Source: Kitasatospora sp. NBC_00315
GTDB lineage: Bacteria > Actinomycetota > Actinomycetes > Streptomycetales > Streptomycetaceae
Direction: 5' to 3'
DNA length: 64,000 nt
Assembly (NCBI RefSeq): GCF_041435095.1
Contig: NZ_CP108025.1
Location: 2,418,001 to 2,482,000, forward strand
The position numbers and the translations under genes are program-made. Each line of letters starts with the position of its first letter. Position 1 is the first letter of the stretch. The notes below the pieces were generated by a model. It saw only the letters and a list, made by a program, of their open reading frames with translations. It was not told where the DNA came from and made no database searches. Shown here in pieces: positions 49,457-56,916 of this stretch.

Positions 49457-50578
49457 TTACAGGTTGGCGAGTTCGGCGGTGGTCTCGGCGATGGCGGGCG
49501 AGCAGGTCATACCGCGCCCGCCGGGGCCGGTGACCAGCCAGACGCCGTCGCGGAGCTGCTCGCGGTGGACCACGCGGGTGGTGTCGGTGCACTGGGCGTA
49601 GACCCCCGCCCAGCGGCGGCGGATGCGCGGAAGCGGACGGCCGAGCAGCTCCGAGGCGACGGCGGCGAGGTGCTCGTAGGGCGCCTCGTCCACGTCGAAG
49701 GAGAAGGGGTGCTCGTACTCGTGGGTGTCGCCGATGGTCAGGCCACCGTCCTGACGCTGGACCATGAGCAGCTGCATCTTGTGCTCGGTGGCCACCGGCG
49801 GCTGCGGCTGGACGTCCCTGAGCCGCTCCAACGCGCTGCCGGCGAAGGCGGGGTAGTAGCGGAAGCTGTCGCCGTCGGCGACGGAGGTGGTGAGCGGCTC
49901 GCCCAGCGGATCGGTCTGCATCATCTGCAGCCGGACGCGGCGGACGGGCAGTTCGGGGGCAAGTTCTCGGACCAGCCCGCCGGTCCAGGCACCGATGCAG
50001 AGGATGACCAGGTCACCGGTGTGCACGTCGCCGTGATCGTCGCGGACGGCGCGATCGCCGATCACCTCCCGGACCTCGCGCCCGGGCAGGAAGGTGTACC
50101 GGCCACCGGCCGACAGGGCCGCCCGCAGCGCGGGCTGGGCGACGCGCGGCTCGACGGCGGCGTCCCGGGCGCACCACAGGGCTCCCAGCAGCTTGCCCCG
50201 GAGGGCGGGGTTGGCGGCCCGGGTCTCCTGCGGGTCGAGCAGTCGGTAGCCGCGCTCGTCGGCGTCCGGGAGCTTCAACGCCTGCTCGGCCACGGCGAGT
50301 TCGGCCTCGGTACGAACGGCGGTGAGCGATCCGTTGGCGCGGAAGCCGATGTCGGGTACCCGGGCTCCGATCCGCTCCCACAGCTCGCGGGCCCGCAGGG
50401 CGGTGTCCAGCTCCTCCCCGGCCGCCCGGCCGCTGACCCAGACCAGGCCGAAGTTACGGACGGACGCGCCCCGCGCCTCGGCCTCGCGCTCCAGGTGGAC
50501 GACCTCGTGACCGCGCTCGACGGCCTGCCAGGCGTGCATGCTGCCGAGCACGCCTGCTCCTACGACGATGACTCTCAT
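49457..50578 (-). CDS. FAD-dependent oxidoreductase of the phosphonate-associated type (TIGR03364-like)
   Basis: 373 residues from ATG 50578. The N-terminus RVIVVGAGVLGSMHAWQAVE is the FAD-binding GxGxxG fold, with the acidic end in VVHLERE; ASVRNFGLVW and the C-terminal VTGPGGRGMTCSPAIAE are conserved D-amino-acid-oxidase/glycine-oxidase-type blocks. Members found beside phosphonatase-like hydrolases oxidise 2-aminoethylphosphonate or its N-methyl derivatives to phosphonoacetaldehyde. The gene directly precedes such a hydrolase, so the pair forms a short C-P cleavage route. No strong ribosome-binding site is seen before the start; GntR operator D lies about 75 bp upstream. Confidence 0.88.
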   Translation of the reverse strand: MRVIVVGAGVLGSMHAWQAVERGHEVVHLEREAEARGASVRNFGLVWVSGRAAGEELDTALRARELWERIGARVPDIGFRANGSLTAVRTEAELAVAEQALKLPDADERGYRLLDPQETRAANPALRGKLLGALWCARDAAVEPRVAQPALRAALSAGGRYTFLPGREVREVIGDRAVRDDHGDVHTGDLVILCIGAWTGGLVRELAPELPVRRVRLQMMQTDPLGEPLTTSVADGDSFRYYPAFAGSALERLRDVQPQPPVATEHKMQLLMVQRQDGGLTIGDTHEYEHPFSFDVDEAPYEHLAAVASELLGRPLPRIRRRWAGVYAQCTDTTRVVHREQLRDGVWLVTGPGGRGMTCSPAIAETTAELANL

Positions 50579-50640
50579 GCGGCCAGGCTGATGCCTGGAG
50601 GTGGACGGAGATCGTCCGGCTCGCGGCGCACAGGTGAATG

Positions 50641-50670
50641 AGCCCAAAAAGTTGTACAGACAACAGGCTG
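50641..50670. promoter_or_regulatory. GntR-type operator D (weaker) before the FAD oxidoreductase
   Basis: Minus-strand core GTTGTCTGTACAACTTT resembles operator A (GTTGGCTATACAACTTT), matching 15 of 17. The palindromic core is 50651-50664. It sits 73-92 bp before the oxidoreductase start, immediately after the end of the next leftward gene. Confidence 0.65.
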
Positions 50671-50688
50671 GTGCGGTGGGTGCCGGGA

Positions 50689-51201
50689 TCAGCGCACGAC
50701 GGCCGCCCGCAGGTAGTTGCGCCGGCCGAGGTTCGGCTCGTCCACCGCCGTCAGCTCCTCCACCTGGAAGCGGTAGAGCGCCGCCGCCCCGGCTCCGCTC
50801 AGGAACTGCTCACGGACCTCCGGGTCCTGCGCGAAGGCGGGGTAGCGCCCCTGGTAGGCGGCGAGCGCGGCCTCGGCCTGCCGGCCCCAGGCCTCGCAGG
50901 CGCCGCCGGTCAGCTGGACGCCCCGCAGCTGCTCGCCGAAGACCGGCGGCGGCAGGAAGACGGTGGCGGCGGCCCTGGCCTCCTCGGCCAGGTGCGCACT
51001 GTGCCGGGTCGAGCGCTCGCTGACGAAGTAGAGCACCAGGTCGTCGTCGTACGCGAAGAACGCGAGGTTGGCGTGCGGCCCGCGCTCGGGGCCGGCCGTG
51101 GCCAGGGTGAGCACCATGCTCTCGGCCAGGATGCCCTCGACGCCCTTGCGGAGATCCTCGGCGGGCAACTCGCCCTGCGTGATGTCGAGCCGGTACGGCA
51201 T
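50689..51201 (-). CDS. Pyridoxamine 5'-phosphate oxidase-related (PPOX) flavoprotein
   Basis: 170 residues from ATG 51201 with GGAGGG 7 bp upstream. The split-barrel pattern is visible: MVLTLATAGPERGPHANLAF, YDDDLVLYFVSERSTRHSAHL and LRGVQLTGGACEAWG. Such proteins bind FMN or F420 or heme; true PdxH residues are not evident. The substrate is unknown. It ends just before operator D, and whether it is cotranscribed with the oxidoreductase cannot be told; the operator position suggests a separate promoter for the downstream pair. Confidence 0.82.
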   Translation of the reverse strand: MPYRLDITQGELPAEDLRKGVEGILAESMVLTLATAGPERGPHANLAFFAYDDDLVLYFVSERSTRHSAHLAEEARAAATVFLPPPVFGEQLRGVQLTGGACEAWGRQAEAALAAYQGRYPAFAQDPEVREQFLSGAGAAALYRFQVEELTAVDEPNLGRRNYLRAAVVR

Positions 51202-51353
51202 GGCGCATCCCTCCGCTGAACGACAGAGCCGGGTGCGGACCCCGCGATCGGGGCCCTCACCCGGCTCACATGCTCTCCCCGCGCCACCCGGCCGCACAAG
51301 AGCGGCGCGGGCCCGGTCCGGACGCCACCCGGGCCCGGACCGGCCGGCCGGGC

Positions 51354-52142
51354 TCAGGGGGAGCGCGTCTCCACCGGCGCCTCGTCGGACGCGCCCACCG
51401 GCGCGGCCCCGGCGCCCAGCAGCGCGCCGAGCGGCCCGCTGCGCGCCTTGTCCACCAGGGGGGCGGCCCGCCCGGAGACCAGCGCGAGCGGCACCCCGAC
51501 CAGGACCCCGACCAGCGAACCCACCAGGACGTCGTGCGGGTAGTGCACGCCCACCCACACCCGGGAGAGCGCCATCAGCACGGCCGCGATCCAGCCCGTC
51601 CAGGCCACCGCCCGCAGGCCGAGCGCGCGGAAGGCGAACCAGAGCGCCGAGGCGGCGGCGAAGGCGATCACCGAGTGGTTGCTCGGGAAGGACCAGTCGC
51701 CGGTGCCCGGGCAGGTCTCCAGGGTGACGCTGCCGACGAGCTGCGCGCAGGGCCGCACCTCCTGGACGACGCTCTTGAACGCGGAGTTGACCACGTAGGC
51801 GACGACCACGATCAGCGGCGAGGCCAGCACCCTGGCCATCACGGCGGAGTCGGCTCCGCGCGCCCGCCACCAGGCGTAGACCATCAGGACCGCGAACAGG
51901 CCGAGGCCGATCGCGGACCAGAGCTCGACCAGCTGGTCCAGCCAGTGGGGAGCGGCGTCGGCCCACCCGATGATCCGGGTGTAGAGGCCGCCGTCGATGC
52001 CGCTGCCGTCGTACGCCAGCAGGGCGGGGCGGCCGGAGGGTACCGGCAGCGCGGGGAGCAGGGGGTGCCCGGAGGGTGCGGGCGGCGCCGCGAGTGCGGA
52101 CGACACCGGGTGGAGCACCTGTGGCGGAAGGAGCGGCGTCAC
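51354..52142 (-). CDS. PAP2-family membrane phosphatase
   Basis: 262 residues from GTG 52142, which overlaps the DedA stop (GTGA). About six membrane segments. The phosphatase signature is split as KSVVQEVRP, PSNHS and SRVWVGVHYPHDVL, giving the Lys/Arg, His and Arg/His/Asp catalytic set of PAP2 enzymes (PSNHS in place of PSGH). It likely dephosphorylates undecaprenyl pyrophosphate or a phosphatidic-acid-like lipid. Coupling with DedA, whose relatives flip undecaprenyl phosphate, fits lipid-carrier recycling. The N-terminus is Pro-rich. Two BlaI-type operators stand upstream of dedA, so the pair may be induced by cell-wall antibiotics. Confidence 0.9.
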   Translation of the reverse strand: MTPLLPPQVLHPVSSALAAPPAPSGHPLLPALPVPSGRPALLAYDGSGIDGGLYTRIIGWADAAPHWLDQLVELWSAIGLGLFAVLMVYAWWRARGADSAVMARVLASPLIVVVAYVVNSAFKSVVQEVRPCAQLVGSVTLETCPGTGDWSFPSNHSVIAFAAASALWFAFRALGLRAVAWTGWIAAVLMALSRVWVGVHYPHDVLVGSLVGVLVGVPLALVSGRAAPLVDKARSGPLGALLGAGAAPVGASDEAPVETRSP

Positions 52143-52840
52143 ACGTCACCTCCGCCACGGCCGGCCTTACGGGCGCGGAACAGTTCGAGAACGATGGGGA
52201 TCACGGAGACCACTACTACCAGACCGATGATGGGTAGCAGATAATGGTCGATATTGGGCACGGACGAGCCGAGCCCGTAACCGGCCATCGTCACTCCGAC
52301 GGCCCACACGGTGCCCCCGACCACCTGCCAGAGCGTGAAGGTCCGCACCGGCACCTCCAGCACCCCGCAGAGCGGGTTGAGCACGGTGCGCACCACCGGG
52401 ATGAAGCGCGCCAGGACGATCGCCTTGCCGTACCCGTACTTGGCGAGCAACTCCTCGGCCCGCTCCACCCCCCGGTGCAGACTCCTGTTCGACGAGCGGC
52501 GCAGCAGCGCACCGCCGCCCCGGCGGCCGATCAGATATCCGACCTGGGCGCCCACCAGGGCGCCGATCACGGCGGCGGGCAGCACCTGCCAGAGGTGGAG
52601 CTGCGGCCCGCCGGTGGCGCCGGGCACGCAGAGCAGGCCCGCCGTGAAGAGCAGCGAGTCGCCGGGCAGGAAGAAACCGACCAGCAGACCGGTCTCGGCG
52701 AAGAGCACGACGGCGATGCCGAGGGCCCCGAAGGCGGCGAGCAGCGACGAGGCGTCGAGCACGTTCACCGCGAGCAGGCCGTCGGGCGGCGTGGCGTGGG
52801 CCAGCAGGTGGTGCACCTGCGTGACGGGCGACTGGAGCAA
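52139..52840 (-). CDS. DedA family (VTT domain) membrane protein
   Basis: 233 residues from TTG 52840, chosen for its GGGAGG box 10 bp upstream. The VTT core is clear: ETGLLVGFFLPGDSLLFTAG, then GAQVGYLIGRRGG and KYGYGKAIVLARFIPVVRT. Conserved Glu, Asp and Arg residues in the re-entrant segments are present. DedA relatives are undecaprenyl-phosphate or phosphatidylethanolamine flippases. It is translationally coupled to the PAP2 gene. The divergent region shared with blaI contains two BlaI-type palindromes only about 55-90 bp from this start, so BlaI probably controls both directions. Confidence 0.9.
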   Translation of the reverse strand: MLQSPVTQVHHLLAHATPPDGLLAVNVLDASSLLAAFGALGIAVVLFAETGLLVGFFLPGDSLLFTAGLLCVPGATGGPQLHLWQVLPAAVIGALVGAQVGYLIGRRGGGALLRRSSNRSLHRGVERAEELLAKYGYGKAIVLARFIPVVRTVLNPLCGVLEVPVRTFTLWQVVGGTVWAVGVTMAGYGLGSSVPNIDHYLLPIIGLVVVVSVIPIVLELFRARKAGRGGGDV

Positions 52841-52893
52841 GGTTGGCGGACCTCCCGTACGTTGGGGGCTGCGCTGCTCGGCGCGCCCCGATC

Positions 52894-52930
52894 GTCTACA
52901 GTGACGTAGACGGTCTACGTGACTGTAGAC
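52894..52930. promoter_or_regulatory. Tandem BlaI-type operators between dedA and blaI
   Basis: Two 18-bp palindromes, GTCTAC-n6-GTAGAC, at 52894-52911 and 52913-52930, separated by one G. The whole 39-bp segment is nearly self-complementary. BlaI/MecI proteins bind TACA/TGTA-type dyads; these sites lie 22 bp before the blaI start and 53 bp before the dedA start. Confidence 0.88.
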
Positions 52931-52952
52931 GAAAGCTGGAGGAAACGTCGAC

Positions 52953-53354
52953 ATGACTGAAGTACCGTCGGCCCGTCGCCCCTCCGGGGAGCTCGAGGCC
53001 GAGGTGCTGGCCGCGCTCTGGGCGGCCCAGCACCCGCTGACCCCGCAGGACGTCCAGGCGGCCCTCGGCGCCGACCTCGCCCGGACCACCATCGCCACCA
53101 TCCTGGCGAGGCTGCACGACAAGGGCACGGTCGAGCGGACCAGGGCGGGCCGGGCGTACGCCTACACCCCGACCGTCCAGGACCCGGCCGGCCTGGCCGC
53201 CCGCCGGATGCGCACCGAGCTGGAGCGCGGCGCCGACCGCTCCACCGTGCTGGCCCGGTTCGTCTCGGACCTCTCGCGGGAGGACGAGCGGATGCTGCGC
53301 GCGCTCCTCGGAGACGGTGGCGACAGCGGCGGCGGCGGCGGCGAAGGAGTCTGA
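52953..53354 (+). CDS. blaI: BlaI/MecI/CopY family transcriptional regulator
   Basis: 133 residues, usual size. The winged helix shows LEAEVLAALWAAQHPLTPQD, then LARTTIATILARLHDKGTVE and RAYAYTPT, as in BlaI and MecI. The C-terminus is a helical dimerisation segment with a Gly-rich end. The cleavage site used by BlaR1-type proteases cannot be seen with certainty. It is paired with an M56 metallopeptidase 1 bp downstream. In actinobacteria such pairs control beta-lactamase or respiratory genes. The tandem operators suggest it represses itself and the divergent dedA-pap2 pair. Confidence 0.93.
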   Translation: MTEVPSARRPSGELEAEVLAALWAAQHPLTPQDVQAALGADLARTTIATILARLHDKGTVERTRAGRAYAYTPTVQDPAGLAARRMRTELERGADRSTVLARFVSDLSREDERMLRALLGDGGDSGGGGGEGV

Positions 53355-53355
53355 G

Positions 53356-54450
53356 GTGATCGTCGCGGTCTGGACCCCCCTGCTGCTCCCCCTGCTGGCC
53401 GCCCCGCTGGCCCGGCTGCTCGCCGACGCGCTGTCCCCGCGGGCCGCCGCCTGGGTGCTGGCCGGCACCTCGGCCGTGCTCGCCGGAGCCACCCTCTGCT
53501 CGCTCGGCCTGCTGGCCGCGGCCGGGCTGCTGCTGCTCCCGCCGGTGGCCGCGCTCGCTCACCTCTCGCCGCACTGGCTCGCCGGCGGCGTCCTCGGCGC
53601 GACGGCGTCGGCCGCCCTGGCGGGCCTCGCGGGCCTGGCCCTGACCGTCGTCGGCACGCTGGCCGTGCGGGTCGCCCGGCTGCGCAGCCTCGATCTGCGC
53701 CGCGCCCGGGCCGCCCTCGGCGACCCGGCGCCCGCCGCCCCGGCGCGGTTCCCGACCGCACGGACGCTCACCGCGCTGCCCGCCCTGCTCCGCTCCTGGG
53801 CGCGTCGGCGCCGGGACGCGGGGGAGGGCCTGGCCGTCCTGCGCGACCTGCTGCTCCCCGGCGACCATCCGCTCGCGGTACTGGAGGACGAGCGCGCGGA
53901 CGCCTTCGCCCTCCCCGGTCGCCCCGGGCGGGTCGTGGTCACCGCCGGGATGCTGCGCGCGCTGTCCGCTCCGGAGCGCGCCGCGCTGCTCGCCCACGAA
54001 CGGGCCCACCTGGACGGCCGGCACCACCTCTTCCTCACCCTCACCGCGTACGCCGCGTCCGTCCATCCGGCGCTGCGGATGCTGCGCGCGCCGCTCGGCT
54101 ATCACCTGGAGCGCTGGGCCGACGAGGCCGCCGCCGCCTCGGTCGGGGACCGCGCGGTGACCGCCCGCGCGGTCGGGCGCGCGGCGCTGGCCGCCGCCCG
54201 GGCGCCCTGGCCGGCCCGTCCCCGGCTCGTCCCGGCCGCCCACTCGGGGCCGGTGCCGCGCCGGGTGGCCGCCCTGCTGCACCCGCGCCCGCAGTCCGGC
54301 ACCCGCCGCCGCAGCGCGGCGGCACTGGCCCTGGCCGCGTGCCTGGCCCTCACCACCGCGGCCACCCTGGACGCCACCACCGACCTGCACCGCACGGTGG
54401 AGAGCGCGCAGAGCGCCGGACAGACCTCCCCCGGCGATCCTCGGCGGTGA
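53356..54450 (+). CDS. M56 family (BlaR1-like) membrane metallopeptidase
   Basis: 364 residues from GTG 53356. About four membrane segments; the zinc motif is H214-ERA-H218 in LLAHERAHLDGRHH, with the third ligand probably in HLERWADEAA. A final hydrophobic segment (~315-335) is followed by a short external tail, far too short for the penicillin-binding sensor of BlaR1. So it may be a shorter sensor-protease that cleaves BlaI after another signal. The frame is 1 bp after the blaI stop, so the two are coupled. Confidence 0.9.
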   Translation: MIVAVWTPLLLPLLAAPLARLLADALSPRAAAWVLAGTSAVLAGATLCSLGLLAAAGLLLLPPVAALAHLSPHWLAGGVLGATASAALAGLAGLALTVVGTLAVRVARLRSLDLRRARAALGDPAPAAPARFPTARTLTALPALLRSWARRRRDAGEGLAVLRDLLLPGDHPLAVLEDERADAFALPGRPGRVVVTAGMLRALSAPERAALLAHERAHLDGRHHLFLTLTAYAASVHPALRMLRAPLGYHLERWADEAAAASVGDRAVTARAVGRAALAAARAPWPARPRLVPAAHSGPVPRRVAALLHPRPQSGTRRRSAAALALAACLALTTAATLDATTDLHRTVESAQSAGQTSPGDPRR

Positions 54451-54697
54451 TCCCCGGCCACCGGGCCACGCCCGCCCGGTGCCGCCCGCGCCACGCCCGC
54501 CCGCCGGGCGGTCGTGTGGCGGGCGGCCACGCCCGGCGGCAAGGACCGTTCGCGCACCCTTCGGAGCCCCTGCGGGCAGTACATACCGGCAGGTAGGTCA
54601 CATTTGGGAACAGCGACCCCGCGGGTCGCCCTCCCGCCGTAGTCTTCGTCAAGGCGTCAACAACGACGGCCGACGGGCGGCGGCTAGGGGGCGCGGA

Positions 54698-56134
54698 GTG
54701 CGGCAGACCCGGCGGCAGCACCGACGCCCGCCCGACCCGGCGGCGGCCCCGGCCCCCGACGACGCCGCCGCCGACCCCGCGGCCCCGGCCCCGCGCCCGG
54801 TGATCGGGGACTCCTGGGACCGACTGCGCCGGCTCGGCCTCGACCCCGACCGCGGAGCGGTACCGATCCATCTCGGCCCCGCCGAGGTGGAGCACCGCCG
54901 CCGCGAGAGCGGGCTCGGCGAGGTGTTCGACGTGCTGCGCGGCTCGCTGTTCGACCCGCTCGCCGACAGTCCGCTGATCCTCGCCGTCGCCGACGCCCAG
55001 GGCCACGTGCTGTGGCACGAGGGCGAGCGGCGGCTGCGCCGCAGCGCCGACCGGATCGGCTTCTGCACCGGCGCCCGCTGGGTGGAGGAGAACGTCGGCA
55101 CCAACGGCATCGGCATCGCGCTGCGCGCCGAGCGCCCGATGCAGGTGCACTCCGCCGAGCACTACCTGCGCAGCCACCATTCCTGGACCTGCTTCGCCGC
55201 CCCCGTCCACGACCCGCGGACCGGCCGGCTGGCGGGCGTGATCAACATCAGCGCCCCGGCCCGGGGCGCCCAGCCGTACCTGCTCCAGCTGACCACCACC
55301 GTCGCCCGCCTGGCCGAGGCCGAGCTGCGGGCTCGCCGGCTCGAATCCCTGCACCTGCTGCGCACCGTGGCCACCCCGCTGCTGGCCGGCGTCAAGGGCG
55401 CGGCCCTCGTCGTGGACGGCGACGGCTGGACGGCCGCCGCCACCGGCATGCCGCCGACCAACCGGCTGCCGCTGCCGGCCGAGGGCTGGGGCTCGGCCGC
55501 CGTGCACTGGTTCCCCTCGCTCGGCGAGTGCGCCGTGGAGCCGCTCGCCGACGGATGGCTGATCCGGCCGGTGCACGCCCCCGGCGAGAGCGGCCCCGAG
55601 ATCCGCTCGGCGGCCACCGAGCAGACCGAGGGCGCCAGGATCCGCCTCGACCTGCGCCGGCCCGAACGCCCGGAGCTCTCGGTGGACGGCGCGGCGGGCA
55701 CCTGGTCCCACGCCCTGAGTCCGCGGCACGCGGAGTTGCTGCTGCTGCTCGCCACCCACCGGGAGGGCCGCAGCGCGGCCCAACTGGCCGACGCGCTCTT
55801 CGGCGACGCGGCCCGCACGGTGACCGTCCGCGCCGAACTGTCCCGGCTGCGCCGCCACCTCGGCGGGCTGCTGGCGCACCGGCCCTACCGCTTCGCGCCG
55901 ACCGTCACGGTCTGCGTCCTGGGCCCCGAGGATCCGTACGACCTGCTGCCGGCCTCCTCCGCCCCGGCCGTCCGGCGGCTGCGCAGCCGTCTGATCGCGG
56001 GAACGGTCCGCCTGCCGTGCACACCCGAGCCCGCGCACGGCGCCGGGGCGCCCGGCCGCGCCGGCGCGGCCCCCGGGCCGCCGGGTCAGTCCTCGGCGAG
56101 AAGTGCGGCGAAGTGGGCGTCGGTCGGGCCGTAG
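54698..56134 (+). CDS. GAF-domain transcriptional regulator with C-terminal winged helix
   Basis: 478 residues from GTG 54698, AGGGGG box 6 bp upstream. Residues ~1-35 are Pro/Ala/Asp-rich. A GAF domain (~75-220) includes GHVLWHEGERRLRRSADRIG, VGTNGIGIALRAERP and SHHSWTCFAAPVHDP, the pattern of AcoR/DhaR-type sensors. There is no sigma-54 AAA domain; instead a winged helix-like segment (~345-415, LSPRHAELLLLLATH, AQLADALFG, LSRLRRHLGG) is present. This layout is common in actinobacteria, where it often controls aldehyde dehydrogenase genes; no such gene is adjacent here. Its 3' end overlaps the convergent SsgA-like gene by 49 bp. Confidence 0.85.
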   Translation: MRQTRRQHRRPPDPAAAPAPDDAAADPAAPAPRPVIGDSWDRLRRLGLDPDRGAVPIHLGPAEVEHRRRESGLGEVFDVLRGSLFDPLADSPLILAVADAQGHVLWHEGERRLRRSADRIGFCTGARWVEENVGTNGIGIALRAERPMQVHSAEHYLRSHHSWTCFAAPVHDPRTGRLAGVINISAPARGAQPYLLQLTTTVARLAEAELRARRLESLHLLRTVATPLLAGVKGAALVVDGDGWTAAATGMPPTNRLPLPAEGWGSAAVHWFPSLGECAVEPLADGWLIRPVHAPGESGPEIRSAATEQTEGARIRLDLRRPERPELSVDGAAGTWSHALSPRHAELLLLLATHREGRSAAQLADALFGDAARTVTVRAELSRLRRHLGGLLAHRPYRFAPTVTVCVLGPEDPYDLLPASSAPAVRRLRSRLIAGTVRLPCTPEPAHGAGAPGRAGAAPGPPGQSSARSAAKWASVGP

Positions 56135-56586
56135 GCCGCCTCGGCCGCGGCCGACACCTGGGCGTAGGTGCGCTCCAGCCAGGCCTGTACCGTGGGCCTG
56201 GCGACCTCCAGCAGCGCGCTCCCGTGCGGGGACTCCAGCGCCACGTGCAGGGTCGAACCGTGACAGGGGCAGTAGGCGGGCCAGAGCTTCACGTCACCGT
56301 GCCCGCTCAGGGTGGTCAGGCCCGCGCGCAGCAGATCCCGGGAGAACACCCAGTCCGCCTCGTCCGGACGGCCCAGATGGAACGTCAGCAGCACCTCGTA
56401 GGGGCGGTGCGGATCGAACCGGAACCGGGTGCGGACGTCGCCGACCGCGTCGTCGCCGAGCGCGATGCGCATGGTCAGCACCTCCTCCACCGCCGCCGGA
56501 GCGGCGGTGGAGCCTTCCTCATCGCCGCCCGTGGGGGTAGCGGCGAGAGGGGCATCGGAGGGTGCGGGCAGGGGGTCGCGCGGCAT
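56086..56586 (-). CDS. SsgA-like sporulation/cell-division protein (SALP)
   Basis: 166 residues from ATG 56586 with GGAGAG 6 bp upstream. The core from ~45 onwards (RTRFRFDPHRPYEVLLTFHL, WVFSRDLLRAGL, SGHGDVKLWP) matches the SsgA/SsgB family found only in sporulating actinomycetes, where it guides septum placement and peptidoglycan remodelling. The N-terminal ~40 residues (Pro/Ala/Gly-rich) are an extension not seen in SsgB. PAYCPCHGSTLHVALESPHG is a distinctive Cys-containing loop. The gene converges on and overlaps the GAF regulator. Two GGTTGCAA repeats lie 65-83 bp upstream. Confidence 0.9.
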   Translation of the reverse strand: MPRDPLPAPSDAPLAATPTGGDEEGSTAAPAAVEEVLTMRIALGDDAVGDVRTRFRFDPHRPYEVLLTFHLGRPDEADWVFSRDLLRAGLTTLSGHGDVKLWPAYCPCHGSTLHVALESPHGSALLEVARPTVQAWLERTYAQVSAAAEAAYGPTDAHFAALLAED

Positions 56587-56650
56587 GACCATCTCTCCGG
56601 AACGGCTTGGAATGACCCCAGCGTGCGCCACCGCCCCGGGGCCGGGCAAG

Positions 56651-56669
56651 GGTTGCAAAGAGGTTGCAA
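56651..56669. promoter_or_regulatory. GGTTGCAA direct repeats in the 330-bp divergent gap
   Basis: GGTTGCAA at 56651-56658 and 56662-56669, spaced 11 bp (one helical turn). They lie 65-83 bp upstream of the ssgA-like gene and could bind a dimeric regulator. The rest of 56587-56916 holds the promoters of the two divergent genes and no further gene I can support. Confidence 0.5.
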
Positions 56670-56916
56670 CAATGCCGCCCGCCATCGGTGACGCTTGTCG
56701 GACGATCCGTCAACTGTGCTGCGCCGGACGAACGTCCGCTCTTCGGTCACGTTTGGGTCGAGACATTCGGTGTGCCCTCCCCCGCTGGTACTCTCGTCCT
56801 CCGGCCCGCACGGGTACCGCGTCCGGGCGAGCGGCCCGCGCGCGGAGTCGTCCTGCCGGGGGACTTCACGTGTCCATGGCAGAATGCGGCCGGTACCCGG
56901 CGAGAAAGGGAGTCCG

